Positions 22,180 through 33,560 of a stretch of 64,000 bases of DNA are shown here, in pieces; the first letter of the stretch is position 1; each line of letters begins with the position of its first letter. A program made the translations under genes and the position numbers. Source of the DNA: Dasypus novemcinctus. Lineage: Eukaryota > Chordata > Mammalia > Cingulata > Dasypodidae. The notes beneath the pieces were generated by a model that saw nothing but the letters and a program-made list of their open reading frames with translations, was not told where the DNA came from and searched no databases. The DNA lies in NCBI RefSeq assembly GCF_030445035.2, contig NC_080676.1, positions 10,020,940 to 10,084,939 on the forward strand, read 5' to 3'.

Positions 22180-22980
22180 GGGAATATTATAAATATATTT
22201 ATATATATATAGTTCTTCTTACAAAGCACTAAACTCCAGATTCAGCCAGTGCCATGAGTTGATGCATATTATCTTTTGATTGAAATTCATGGTTTGTTTT
22301 TTCTTTCTGCTGAAAGTAACCCATGTCCTAGTTAAACAGCCGTTTAACATAGACAGAACCTTGTTACTGATACGTAAATGGTATCATTTTCTTGGTCAAA
22401 AATGTATTTTCACATTTGCTTGCCCACCCCCATCCCCACCCCCCATATACCATGAGGCTATCCTCAGAGACACCTTATAATGCAAGACCTTCCTTCTGCA
22501 AGGAGGTAATTGTGACCCTACCCCACCCACCCCCAGCACTGCCCTTGAGGTGCACTCCATCAAAAACCACTTTGGAGAACACAAACAGTAGTTGGCTTCC
22601 AGATCAGACTTCTGAAAAGAATTGCACTATACAGCATAAATTTAAATGCCAATTTATTATCGATTGTATGTGGAAGTGAGCTGCACAGAAAGGCTTGTTG
22701 CTTTCCAACACAAAGTATTCTATCAGATCCTCCCTCTCTTCATCTTTGGGAAAAAAAGATGCTTGCAAAAAGGTTGAATAGAACATTCTTCAGAATACAC
22801 TCTGTGTGTGCTAAGGAAATTTGGAAGAAAAGGTGTCCTGCCCCTATCGGGAAGTATGACGGGAAATAGGACGTGGAATGGCATAGGAGTCACCCACATC
22901 TGTCCTCAGAAGGCACCACATCTGAGCAGCTGTAGTTCCCCAGATTTAAGAGCCTGAGTTACAGTAAAAATCAAGGTCTG
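22180..22980. other. Unique DNA, nothing recognised
   Basis: A C-rich tract at 22422-22447 and a short TA run near 22198. No exon or repeat family is recognised. The 95-codon frame at 22392 has no known domain. Confidence 0.4.
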
Positions 22981-23081
22981 GGGAGTGGGTATAGCTCAGT
23001 GGTTAAGCACCTGCTTCCCATGTACAAGGTCCCTGGTTCAATTCCCAGTGCCTCCTTAAAACAACAACAACAACAAACAAC
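22981..23081 (+). mobile_element. DAS-I SINE, monomeric and tRNA-Ala-like
   Basis: The clearest tRNA-Ala copy in the window: 'gggtatagctcagtggttaa' (A box), 'ctgcttcccatgtac' (anticodon arm) and 'ctggttcaattcccag' (T arm), then an A/CAA tail. TSD caaggtctg at 22972-22980 and 23082-23090. It is not a tRNA gene: the acceptor stem does not pair fully and it ends in a tail. Confidence 0.9.
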
Positions 23082-23090
23082 CAAGGTCTG

Positions 23091-23488
23091 AGTACCTGGA
23101 AGTTCTGCCTGTCTTGTAAAGCCTTAGACGGAACACTCTAAATATCTTTTGGTCAGGCACTAGCACCGAAGCTACAAATCATCTGACGGCGGATGCACTA
23201 CAAAGTGAGGACTTGGAAATACTCTTCTCTGGGGATTTTAAAGGCTATGATAAACCAAAACCTTTCCAGGGTGTTTTAAGTGCAATTCTGACCACAAATA
23301 ATAGGGGAGATTGGATGGCATCTCAAGCTGCCTTACACTCTGTCACTCTGCCCTGCTAAAATACAGCAGAGGGGCGCCATAATAGCTCATGTTACACAGT
23401 TTAAATACAAGAAGGGACAATTCAACATAACATAAAACTGAAAATACCAAATACCATTTGAAGGTGAGGGCAAATGAAAATACATGGA
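23091..23488. other. Unique DNA, nothing recognised
   Basis: No repeat or exon is supported. Confidence 0.4.
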
Positions 23489-23730
23489 AGGGAGCAGATG
23501 TGGCTCATGCAGTTGAGCACCTGCTTCCCACATGGGAGGTCCTGGGTTCGGTTCCCTATGCCTCCTAAAAACAAAAACAACAAGCAAACAAATGAAAAAA
23601 AAAAACTGAGGAGAGCCCACGTAGCTCAGTGGTTGAGCACTGGCTTCCCACATACAAGGTCCCAGGTTCAATCCCCAGCCCCTGTACCGTAAAAACACAA
23701 AAACCAAAACCAAAGCAAACAAACAAAAAC
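23489..23730 (+). mobile_element. DAS dimeric SINE
   Basis: Monomer 1 'gggagcagatgtggctcatg', an A-rich linker, monomer 2 'agcccacgtagctcagtggt', and a (CAAA)n-like tail. A 201-codon minus-strand open frame across this SINE and the L1 next to it is an artefact. Confidence 0.9.
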
Positions 23731-23814
23731 ATGAATTAGCGAGGTAGTACATGTTTTCAAATGAGAAGGATCTTTGTGACCAAATATAAATGACTTTCTC
23801 ACACAGTGAAAGAG

Positions 23815-25940
23815 TCCTGGCTTGGTTTAATTGGCTTTGAGCATACAATCCACCCAGAATGTACAAACAGCGGTATTTGATACAATCGCACAGTTGTGCG
23901 TTCATCATTTCAATCACTAGAGCATCTTCATTATTCCAACAATAACAAAAAACAAAAAAGAAACAAACAAAAAAGCCGCATCCCCTCTCCATCTCTCTAT
24001 GCTTCCCCTGCTGTCCATAGCAGCTCTCTTTGACTATTCTTGCACATTATTTATTTTTCAGCAGTTTTATTGAGATAGATTCACATACCATACATCTATC
24101 CAAAATGTATAATCAATGGCTTTTAGTATAATCACAGTGCTGTGCACTCATCACCACAAAACATCTTAGAACAATTTCATTACTCCAAAAAGAAAAACTC
24201 CACACCCCTTAGCAGTCACCTCTCAGTCCCTCCATCCTTCCCCAGCTGTACATAACCACTCATCTAATTTCCTCTTTATAAATTGATTTATATTTACATT
24301 TTATATAAATGGAATCATACGATTGTGCTACTGTGACTGGTTTCTCTCACTTAGCATGTTTTTTGTCTGATTTTAACATCTTGTAGTATTTACATATATT
24401 ATTTCAGTTTCATAGAAAAACAGTCTTATATATGCAATTTTACCCGTATTTATATTTCACATGAGGTTTTGCTATGCTGTACAGTCCCCTGTTACATTTT
24501 TTAGCTTTCCTTTTAATAATACACATGACCTATACTTTCCCTTTCAACCACTGTCATAGCCACATAATAGTACTGCTAGTTACAAACATACGATGTGCTT
24601 TCACCTTTTCTATACATTTCCAAAGATAAACACACATTCTGCACTAGTTAACCCTCAGCCTTTCATTCTCTAACCTGCTATTTTCTGGTGACCTATATTC
24701 TAATCATTAACTCCATGAATTTACACAATTTATTTGGTTCAATTCAGCACAATCGTACAGTATTTGTCCTTTTGTGTCTGGCTTCCTTCACTCAGCATAA
24801 TGTCCTCAGGTTTATCCATCTTGTCATATACTTTACGACTTTATTTCTCCTTAGAGCTGCATTGTATTCCATCAGGTGTGCATATACCACAACTTGTTAA
24901 TCCAGTCATCCGTTAATGGACAGCTGGGCTGTGTCTATCTTCTGGCAGCTGTGAATAACGCCGCGATGAACATCGGTGCACAGATGTCTGTTCGTGTCCC
25001 TGCTCTCAGTTCTTCTGGGTATATACACAGCAGTGGTATTGCCAGGTCATACGGCAGATCTATATCTAACTTCCTTAGGAACCGCCAAACAGACTTCCCC
25101 AGTGGCTGTTCCATTCTACATTCCCACCCACAGTGAAGAAACGTTCCTTTCTCACCACATCCTCTCCAACACCTACAGTGTTCCAACTTTTTAATAGTGG
25201 CCATTCTAATTGGTGTTAAATGAGATCTCATTGTAGTTTTGATTCGCATTTCCCTAACTGCTAATGATTTTGGACATTTTTTCATGTGCTTTTCACTTTT
25301 TGTATTTCTCCTTTGGATAATGTCTGTTCAAGTCTATAGCTTATTTTTTAATTGGGTTGTTTGTCTTTTTATTGTTGAATTGTAGTGTTTTGTTATATAG
25401 CATGGATATTAGACCCTCATTGGATAGGTGATTTCCAAACATTTTCTCCCATTGAGTTGGCACCTTTCCACCCTTTTGACAGTGTCCGTCGAGGTGTAAA
25501 AGTGTTTAATCTTGAGGAGGACCCATTTATCTATTTTTTCTTTTGTAGCTCCTGCTTGGATATAAGAGCCAGGAAACCACCACCTACCACAAAATCTTGA
25601 AGATGTTTCCCTATGTTTTCTTCTAGTGGTTTTATGGTCCTGGCTTTTATATTTAGGTCTTTGATCCATTTTGAGTTGACTCTTGTATAGTAGTCCTTGT
25701 TTATTTTTTGGTTATGGCTATCCAGTTTTCCCAGAAGAGATAGTATTGTCCCAGGAATGTGGCCTGGGTAGGTTTGTAAAAACCCAGTTGTCTGAAGAGG
25801 GGAGGGTTTATTTCTAGACTCTCAATTCTATTCCACTGATGAATGTATCTATCTTTATGCCAGTATCATGCTGCTTTGACCACTGTAGGTTTGTGATTTA
25901 TTTCAAGGTCAGGCAATGAGAGCCCTCCCACAACACTCTT
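23815..25940 (-). pseudogene. L1 ORF2 C-terminus and 3' UTR, reverse
   Basis: The 3' part of a large minus-strand L1. The 3' UTR lies at 23815-24660, with two related segments (23830-23930 and 24070-24170) that share 'cagtgctgtgcactcatc'-like text. Late ORF2 lies from about 24680 to 25940; the minus strand reads a readable block near 24935-25285 (HCGWECRMEQPLGKSVWRFL). Stops and shifts are frequent. Confidence 0.85.
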
Positions 25941-26365
25941 TTTTTTTTTAAGATTTTTTTTCTCCCCCCACCCCCTCGTTTTTCCACTTGCTGTCTGCTT
26001 TCTGCGTCCATTCACTATGCGTTCTTCTGTGTCTGCTTGTCTTCTCTTTAGGTGGCACTGGGAACCAATCCTGGGACCTTCTGGAGTGGGTAAATGATGC
26101 TCAGTCTTTTGCGCCACCTCAGCTCCCTGGTCTGCTGCATCTCTTATTGTCTCTCCTATGTGTCTCTTTTTGTTGCATCATCTTGTTGCGCCAGCTCTCT
26201 ACTCGGGCCACCTTGCTGCGCAGGCCAGCACTCCTGTGCAGACTCTGTATGGGCCAGCTTTCTGTGTGGGCCTGCTTGCTGTCACCAGAAGGTCCCCAGA
26301 ATCGAACCCTGGACCTCCTATGTAGTAGACAGGAGCCCAATTGCTTGAGCCACATCCACTTCCCT
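25941..26365 (-). mobile_element. DAS SINE, two-headed copy, reverse
   Basis: Same subfamily as 63168, with heads at both ends and 'gcaggccagcactcctgtgc'-type internal units. TSD cactctt at 25934-25940 and 26366-26372. It lies within the L1. Confidence 0.9.
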
Positions 26366-26372
26366 CACTCTT

Positions 26373-26490
26373 CTCTTTTAGGATGCTTTTGGTTATTCAG
26401 GTGCACTTTCTCTTCCAAATAAATTCGGTATTAGCCTTTTCTATTTCTGTAAAATAGGCTGTTGTAATTTTGGTTGGTATTGCATTGAGT
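26373..26490 (-). pseudogene. L1 ORF2 piece just after the RT core
   Basis: On the minus strand 'caataccaaccaaaattaca' and 'cagaaatagaaaaggctaat' correspond to the ORF2 segment following the catalytic RT core. It abuts a truncated LTR directly. Confidence 0.75.
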
Positions 26491-27015
26491 TCAACTCAAG
26501 GTACCATCAGAGGTACTTTCTCACCAAATGTCTGTTTCCATGTGTTGAAGCAAGATGGCTGCCAAAATCTGCGAGGGGTCAGCTTCCCTCTTCCACTTAA
26601 GGCTCCTTGGGCCCAGCTTCTTCTCATCTCAGCTGTAGGCTGGAGGGCTCGTTTCTTTCTGGACTCAGCTGCTCTGTTCTCTTCACAAGGTCAGCTGTAA
26701 ACTACCAGGTGAACGGCTAACCTCTCTTCCTGAGGCCTCTGCCGTGTTTATGGAGGTGTCTCTTCCTCTGTGTATTTCTTCTCCTAGGTTCTCCTTGATT
26801 GAGTGTTTATATAGCCCACCAAGGGGTTGGGGCCTCAAACCAAGTCACCCTAATGAGGTGGTAGAATCAAAGCCCTAATATTGATTTAATCAAGTAAACT
26901 TAAAGCCTTTGAATTTAAATCAATCAAAGAGTATCATGCCCGAAGGAACAAATCAGTTTACAAACATAATCACTACCTCTTTTTGGGAATTCATAAATAA
27001 TATCAAACTGCCACA
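26491..27015 (-). mobile_element. Truncated solo LTR, xenarthran family A
   Basis: Starts inside the family at 'tcaaggtaccatcagaggta', lacking about 115 bp that the copy at 29361 has on this side, and ends normally at 'caaactgccaca'. The missing end faces the missing L1 RT core, so one deletion probably removed both. Confidence 0.85.
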
Positions 27016-27187
27016 ATCATGGTATGTAATTCTTTTCATATGCTGTTGGGCTCTATTTGCAAGTATTTTGTTGGGAACTTTTGCATCTATGTTCATTAGA
27101 GAGATTGGTCTATAATTTTCTATTTTTGTGTACTATCTTTATCTGGCTTTGGTATTAAGGTGATGTTGGCTTCATAAAATGTGTTGG
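27016..27187 (-). pseudogene. L1 ORF2 RT N-terminal piece
   Basis: The minus strand reads as the beginning of the RT domain ('accaatctctctaatgaaca', 'acaaaatacttgcaaataga'). The next part of ORF2 in order, containing the FADD-type active site, is absent. Confidence 0.8.
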
Positions 27188-27191
27188 GTAG

Positions 27192-27405
27192 GGGAGTGGA
27201 TGTGGCTCAAGTGGTTGAGCACCTGCTTTCCACATGAGAGGTCTCAGGTTCAGTTCCTGGTGCCTCCTAAAAACAAAACAAAATAGCAAACAAACGAAAA
27301 AACCAACTTAGGGAAGCTGATGTGACTCAGTGGTTGAGTGCTGAATGCCGGTGTCCCACATACGAAGTCCTGGGTTCAATCCCCAGCACCGGTGCCTCAA
27401 AAAAG
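27192..27405 (+). mobile_element. DAS dimeric SINE
   Basis: Monomers 'ggagtggatgtggctcaagt' and 'gggaagctgatgtgactcag'. Flanked by tgtgttgggtag (27180-27191) and tgtattaggtag (27406-27417), a 12-bp TSD with two changes. It is inserted in L1 RT sequence. Confidence 0.9.
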
Positions 27406-27417
27406 TGTATTAGGTAG

Positions 27418-28929
27418 TTTTTCCTCCTCTTCAGTTTTTTGGATGAGTTTAAACAGGATTAGTATTAATTCTTCTTGAAATGCTTGGTAGAATTCCCCTG
27501 TAAAGCCATCTGGTTCTGGATTTTTCTTTGATGGGAGATTTTTGATGATTGATTCAATCTCTTTAAATGTGATTGTTCAGTTGTGTTTCTTGTAGAGTCA
27601 GTACAGGTTGCTTGTGTATTTCTAGGAAAATGTCCATTTCGTCTAGGTTGTCTACTTTGTCGGCATACAGTTACTCATAAAATCCTCTTATTCTTTTTAT
27701 TTCTGTGGGGTCAGTTGTAAATCCCCCCCTTTCATTTCTGATTTTATTTATTTGCATCTTCTCTTCTTTTTTTCTGTTAGTCTAGCTAAGGGCTTATCTA
27801 TTTCATTGATCTTCTCAGAGAACCAGCTTTTAGTTTTGATGATTTTCTCTATTGTTTTTGTTTTATGGTTCTTTTTTATTGTTGTTCTTCTCAATTTCAT
27901 TTATTTCTTCACTAATCGTCATTATTCCTTTCCTTCTCCTTGCTTTGGGATTGGTTTGCTGATCTTTTTCTAGTTCCTCCACAAGTTCAGTTAGATCTTT
28001 GATTTTTAGCTCTTTCTTCCTTTTTAATATGGGCAATTAGGGCTATTAATTTCCCTCTCAGCACAGCCTTCACTGTATCCTGTAAGTTTTGATAAGTTGT
28101 GTTTTCATTTTTGTTCATCTCAATATATTTAATAATTTCTCTTACAATTTCTTCTTGACCCACTGATTGCTTAGGACTGTGTGGTTTAGCTGACACACAT
28201 CTGTGAATTTTCCAGTTTCCCATCAATTAATCATTTTCAACTTTATTTCATTATGATCTGAGAAAGTGTATAATTTCAGTCTATTTATATTTGTTGAGAC
28301 TTGTTTTGTGACCCAAAATGTGGTCTATCCTGGAGAAATAGCCATGAGCACTTGAGAAGAATGTGAATTTGATTTTGGATGCAACATTCCGTATACGTCT
28401 ATTAGTTCTAGCTTGTTTATCATATTATTCAAGTTCTCTGTTTCCTTATTGCTCTTCAGTCTAGTTATTTTATCTAATGATGTGAGTGGTAGGTTTAAGT
28501 CTCCAACGATTATAGTAGAAATGGCTTTCTCCCTTCAGTTTTGCCAGAGCTTGCCTCATGTATTTGGGGGCATCCTTGTGAGGTCCATAGATATTTATGA
28601 CTGTTACTTCTTCCTGGTGAATTGTCCCTTTTATTAATATGTAATGGCCTTCTGCATCTCTGAGAACTTTTTTGCATTTGAAGTCTATTTTGCCTGATAT
28701 TATATAGCTACCCCTGCTCTTTTTTTTTGTTTACTGTTTGCGTGGAGTAGCTTTTTCCAACCTTTCCTTTGAGCTGGTTTGTATTCCTGGGTCTAAGGGT
28801 CTCTTGTAGGCAGAATATGAATGGCTCATGCTTTTTTATCCATTCTGTCAGCCTGTATCTTTTGAATGGAGAGTTTAATCGATTCACATTCAATGATATT
28901 ATTGTAAACGCAATATTTATTTCTACCAC
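27418..28929 (-). pseudogene. L1 ORF2 endonuclease and linker, reverse
   Basis: ORF2 is read right to left. The ATG at 28929 opens the apurinic-like endonuclease (IISLNVNRLNSPFKRYRLTE, then FIFCLQETL with the catalytic Glu of the family). The linker and RT start follow to 27418. The frame breaks after ~73 codons and is degenerate beyond. Confidence 0.85.
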
Positions 28930-29360
28930 TTTATTCTTTGGCTTTCATATGTCATCTTATTTTCATCTGTCTTTTTACTCTTTTGGTTATCCTTTCTGTT
29001 AGCCCTCTCTTCTATACTCTCTACCCAGCCACTCTCTGCTGTCTTATTCTTTTGGGCTGTAAGTCTCCCTTTAATATTTCCTGCAAAGCTGGATTCTTTT
29101 TTATGAACTCTCTTACTTTCTGTTTATTTGTAAATATTTGAAGCTCACCTTCATATTTGAAAGACAATTTTGCTAGATAAAGAATTCTTGGCTGGAGATT
29201 TTTCTCTTACTATCATAATTATATCATATCACTGTCTTCTCGCCTCTGTGGTTTCTGATGAGAAATCTGCACTAAGTCTTACTGGGTGTCCCTTGCTCTC
29301 AGAACTTTTTCTTTATCCTTAGCATTTGACATTCTGAGTAGTACGTGTCTTGGAATAGGG
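28930..29360 (-). pseudogene. L1 spacer and ORF1 C-terminal end, reverse
   Basis: Inter-ORF spacer followed by the ORF1 C-terminal domain: minus-strand text at 29130-29350 includes 'ccaagaattctttatctagc' and 'tcagaatgtcaaatgctaag'. An LTR at 29361 breaks it. Confidence 0.8.
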
Positions 29361-30040
29361 TGTATTAGTCTGCCAAAGGGCTGCCACTGCAAAATACCAG
29401 AAAACGTGTTGGCATTTATAAAGGGAATTTATTTGGGCTGAAAGCTTTCAGTTTCACAGCTCTGGAAAGTCCATCTCAAGGCACCATAAGAGGTGCTTTC
29501 TCACCAAAGTCAGCTGCCATGTGTTGAAGCAAGATGATGAGCCATCTCAGCCTGGTCTCTCTGTCGCCTCTGGACTTTCCGTGGCTTAGCTGCCCCGCTT
29601 CCTTCCAGATTTCAGCTCAAGCTGGCATAGGACTTGTGTCTTAGGGCTTCCTGGAGCAGTCTCAGCTGTTCTGCTCTTCCCAGTTTCAGCTGTAAGCTAT
29701 CAGGCAAATGGCTCATCAATCCCTGGGGCCTCAGGTCTTTGAGACTTATCCTTTCTGTCATATGGCAGGATAAAAAATGACAGAGCTCACTTCCTATATC
29801 TGTCTCAGTAGGTGTCCATTTATATCAGACCCAGCAAGGGGGCAGGGAACTCAGCCTGAGTCACATCCACTGTCCAATGCATATTCCAGTCAAAAGCCCA
29901 GAGCAGTCTTATCAAATAATCTAATCAAAGGCCTTTCAACTGGATTTACTGCAAAGGGTATCATACCCAGAGGAATAAATTAGCTTTCAAACAGAATCTT
30001 CCTCTTTTGGGGAATCATAAAATAATCTCAAACTGCCACA
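29361..30040 (-). mobile_element. Solo LTR, xenarthran family A, full length
   Basis: The best copy, 680 bp. Ends are tgtattagtc...aactgccaca, i.e. TGTGGCAGTT...GACTAATACA on its own strand. 'aaataaattccc' near 29432 (minus) is the polyadenylation signal. It lies in an L1 ORF1. The flanks taggg/taaat do not match, so the TSD is mutated or lost. Used here as the reference copy for the family. Confidence 0.9.
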
Positions 30041-30297
30041 TAAATCTATTCAGATTTATTCTGATTGGGGTATGCTGTACTTGTTGGACATGTAAATTCA
30101 TTTCTTCCATGAGAGTTGGGAAATTTTCAGATATTATTTCCTCAAATACTCTTTCTGCCATTATTCCCTTTTTGTCTTCTGCAACAAGTATGTTGTCCTT
30201 TTGTTATCATTCAACTGCTCAATTTTCCCCATTCTTTTCTTTCTCTGTTCTTTCCTCTCTTCAATTTCAGTTCTTCCAAGTTCTGCATCACTTATTC
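30041..30297 (-). pseudogene. L1 ORF1 middle part, reverse
   Basis: Minus-strand ORF1 RNA recognition region: plus-strand text 'gagagttgggaaattttcag' and 'atttcctcaaatactctttc' is the reverse of the FPTL and RIFEEI region seen in other copies. Confidence 0.8.
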
Positions 30298-30705
30298 TTT
30301 TTTTTTTTTAAATTTCTCTCCCCTTTCCTCCCGCCACCCCCCAGTTGTCTGCTCTCTGTGTCCATTCACTGTGTGTTCTTCTGTGACCACTTCTATCCTT
30401 ACCAGAGGCACCGGGAATCTGTGTTTGTTTTTGTTGCGTCATCTTGTTGTGTCAGCTCTCCGTGTGTGCGGCGCCATTCTTGGGTAGGCTGTGCTTCCTT
30501 TCACGCTGGGTGGCTCTCCTTATGGGTGCACTCCTTGCCCGTGGGGCTCCCCTATGTGGGGGACACCCCTGTGTAGCACGGCACTCCTTGCACATCAGCA
30601 CTGCGCATGGCCAGCTCCACACGGGTCAAGGAGGCCCGGGGTTTGAACCGTGGACCTCCCATGTGGTAGACGGACGCCCTAACCACTGGGCCAAGTCCAC
30701 TTCCC
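30298..30705 (-). mobile_element. DAS-III SINE, long subfamily, reverse
   Basis: Full-length with the 'gtcatcttgttgtgtcagct' segment retained. The poly(T) at 30298-30310 marks its 3' end on the minus strand. It is inserted in L1 ORF1. Confidence 0.9.
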
Positions 30706-31130
30706 TCTGATGTGTTTCTGATCTCATCTATTGTGTCTTTCATTCCTGTAAGCTCAGTTATTTTCCTATCCAGGTTTTCACATTCCTCTTTGTGCTTGCC
30801 CCGCATCTTATTGATGTCCTTTATCTCTTGATCCATATTGTCTTTCAACTTATTGACTTGATTTAGGAGATTTGTATAAACCTTGTCGATTAATTGTTTT
30901 AAATCCTGTGTCACATCTGGGACTTTGATATATTCCTTTCTTGGGCCATTTCTTCCATTTTTTTAGTATGGCTTGTTATTTTTTGTTGTTGTCTAGGCAT
31001 CTGGTTATGATGGTGAGTTACTCTGAAGCTCACTTTCTCTCGTGTATGGCTTTAATGGTGGGAGGCTGCGTATTAATGCCGTTCTTTGATTCTTGGTTCA
31101 AGGTGTTCTAGGTCTTCAGGATTGTCTCTG
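30706..31130 (-). pseudogene. L1 ORF1 coiled-coil part, reverse
   Basis: The minus strand reads DLKQLIDKVYTNLLNQVNKL and DINKMRGKHKEECENLDRK, the N-terminal coiled coil of ORF1. The 5' UTR is missing or unrecognisable beyond ~31130. Confidence 0.85.
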
Positions 31131-31235
31131 TTTAGTTGCTCAAAAATGGTCCATGGACCCAGTAATGGGTTGCAGACCCACTTCCAAGGGCCTTTGGGAA
31201 GGAGATTGTAAAGACCAGAACAAGCCTCTCTTTAC

Positions 31236-31375
31236 TTTTTAAAAAAAATATATAATAAACCTTATTTTTAAAGAAGTTTTAAATGGCATAAAAGTTACAT
31301 CAAAACTTTGAGGGATTCACATGTATCCCTCCTCCCTCTCCCAATCATCCCCTATTTTTGAAAAATGTAGCAGTA
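31236..31375 (-). mobile_element. L1 3' end fragment, 5'-truncated
   Basis: 'ataaaagttacatcaaaact' and 'gggattcacatgtatccctc' match, in diverged form, the minus-strand L1 3' ends at 38671, 55304 and 62322. Confidence 0.6.
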
Positions 31376-32175
31376 CAATTTATTATGACGTATCTGTAAA
31401 ACCAATCATTTTTTTAAAATGTACATTTAAAAAATGACTCACTTGTGGTAAGAACTAACTTACCTAGTGATAATCTAAAAAATAAAGCCATCATTGTGAC
31501 ATTTATCAGTATTTCACACATCTAGCAAATACTGAAGGAGGCAACAACATTATTATGACATCTTTAATGCCAAAAACTTAAGCACAAATCAGAATTAAGA
31601 GAAACTTCAGAATGTTCACATGTGCATGCATTTTTGGCTGAACTTTCAAAGATTCCACTTATTAAAAAATCACAACTTTGAATCAAAATGAGTATTAAAA
31701 ACATTGAAGACTTGTGACAAACTTACTCTACAGAAGCAAGGAAAACAGAGTAAATAGTAACAGCAGAAATATTTCTAGGAGAGAAATCAATCACTTACTT
31801 TCTTTATCATAAAACAAAAGTCAATGAATCAACATTTTAATAACACTGATCAATTATTTACTATTCAAGAATTTGCTTTTCAAGTTGTGTCTTTTAAATG
31901 TATCCATTCATATATTTGGATTAAATTTATATATCAAAAACATTTTGCTCAGAATTCTAATCTTAAGTATAAACCATAATTTACCAAAGCATAGTCTGAA
32001 TATTAATACTATACAATAATGCTACCATTTAGATTTATATGCTTCATCTGAAAAACTTATCTTACAAACAGGAGTTTTGACCTGTTTTTCCAGAATAAAT
32101 GTCCCTATGTCTAAAACTTCAAATGAAAATCAAAAAAGACAGAGTCAAATAATTCATGCTATACATTTTCCTTCA
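31376..32175 (-). pseudogene. Putative 3' UTR of TTC33 retrocopy
   Basis: AT-rich DNA with no recognised repeat, lying directly downstream of the TTC33-like stop codon on the minus strand. By position it may be copied 3' UTR. I cannot confirm this from sequence alone. No clear poly(T) marks its end. Confidence 0.35.
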
Positions 32176-32500
32176 TCAGGCTTTGCTAAAAACATCTGGT
32201 GTTAGAGCACCATTTTCCTTCTCAGTTACAGTGTCTACAGTCCCAGAAAAGACACAGGAACCACTGTTTTTCAGCAATAGCTGCACAAACAGTAACAATC
32301 TCATCACCTTCAAAGTCATAGTCAGGAATTAACTTTGGTGAGAAAACTGTTGCTTCTGCTGACTCACTCTTTTTAATCCTCTGTGCCGCTTTCTGCTGCT
32401 CCTGGAGTGTCCTTGCCCAAGAAAGGTCTTCTTTCCATATCTGAGTGTTCATTGGATAGATGTGAAGGGCTACCTGAAAACTCTGAATTGCTTCATCCAT
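32176..32500 (-). pseudogene. TTC33: TTC33 processed pseudogene, 5'-truncated
   Basis: The minus strand encodes the C-terminal part of tetratricopeptide repeat protein 33, recognised from SFQVALHIYPMN, IWKEDLSWARTLQEQQKAAQ and IPDYDFEGDEIVTVCAAIAE. After AIAEK the frame shifts; the continuation VDTVTEKENGALTPDVFSKA is found in another frame and ends at the TGA at 32176-32178. The upstream two thirds of the protein are absent and the match stops at L1 sequence near 32500. This is the pattern of a 5'-truncated L1-driven retrocopy. The frameshift argues against function. An alternative, that it is a real last exon, is unlikely for the same reason. Confidence 0.85.
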
Positions 32501-33560
32501 TTTGTCCTTCAGCTCTCTGTTGTCATATTGTTCTATTGTCTGTCTTCTTATCCTTTAGTTTACCTTTTCTAATAATCTTCATATCTAAACTCTTCTCCAA
32601 ATCTCTCACCCTTGTTTTTTTTTTTTCTTTTAGGCTGCTGTACCCTCTTTAGTATCTCTTGCAAATCTGGTCTTTTTGTAACATATTCTATCAGTTTTTT
32701 GTTTGTCTGTGAAGACTTCGACCTCACCCTCATTGTGAAGGACAGTTTTTCCGGATAAAGAATTCTTGGCTGGCAGTTCTTCTCTTTCAGTACCTTAAAT
32801 ACATCATACCACTTTCTTCTCTCCTCCATGGTTTCTGATGAGAAGTTGGCACTTAATCTTACTGAGTTTTCCTTGTAGGGGTTGTTTTACTTTTCTCTTG
32901 CTGCCTTCAGAGTCCTCTCTTTATCTCTGATATTTATCACCTTGAATAGAAGGTGTTTCAGGGTAGGTCTATTTCGATTTATTCTGTTTGGGGTGCATTG
33001 TCCTTCCTGGATATTGATATTTATGTTTTTCATAAGAGTTGGGAAGTTTTCAGTCATTATATCCTCAAATATTCTTTCCATTTTCTTCTCCTTCTGGGAC
33101 ACCAATAATGTGAATGTTTGTGTGTTCTGTGTTGTCATTCAATTTCCTGAGACTCCATTCCATTTTTTCCATTCTCTTCTCTTTCTCTTCTCCTGTCTTT
33201 TCCAGTTCAGATAATCTGTCTTCAAAATCACTAATTTTGCTTTCAAGCAATTCAAATCTGCTCTTATGTGCCTGTAATGTATTTTAAATCTCATCCATCA
33301 TGTCTTTCATTCCCATAAAGTTTGTTACTTTTCTTTGCAGGCTTTTAAATTGTTCTTTATGCTCTCCCAGTGTCTTCTGAATAGCTTTTATTTTAGTAAT
33401 ATTTTCTTTAAACTCTTTGAAGTGAATTAGGAGAGCTGTATGATTATCACCTATTAATTGTATTAAATCCTGTATCTCTTCAGGATATTTGGTTTGCTTT
33501 TTGGCTGGGCCATCTCTTCCTGTTTCCTAGTATGGCTTGTAATTTTTTGCTGATGTCTAG
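32501..33560 (-). pseudogene. L1 ORF1, reverse, degenerate
   Basis: From right to left: coiled coil (KEFKENITKIKAIQKTLGEH, FELLESKISDFEDRLSELEK), RNA recognition region (TNIHIIGVPEGEENGK, FEDIMTENFPTLMKNI) and C-terminal domain (SSQTNKKLIEYVTKRPDLQE) ending near 32569. Several stops and shifts. ORF2 is absent: the TTC33 retrocopy follows directly. Confidence 0.9.

Noticed and set aside
22981..23060. Possible tRNA-Ala gene
   Set aside because: The acceptor stem does not pair fully, an A-rich tail and TSD are present, and the same head occurs many times: a DAS SINE.
23387..23992. 201-codon minus-strand frame
   Set aside because: It crosses a dimeric SINE and the edge of an L1. It contains no independent protein.
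24935..25285. 116-codon minus-strand frame as a host gene
   Set aside because: Residues such as WECRMEQPLGKSVWRFLRKL are the conserved C-terminal region of L1 ORF2.
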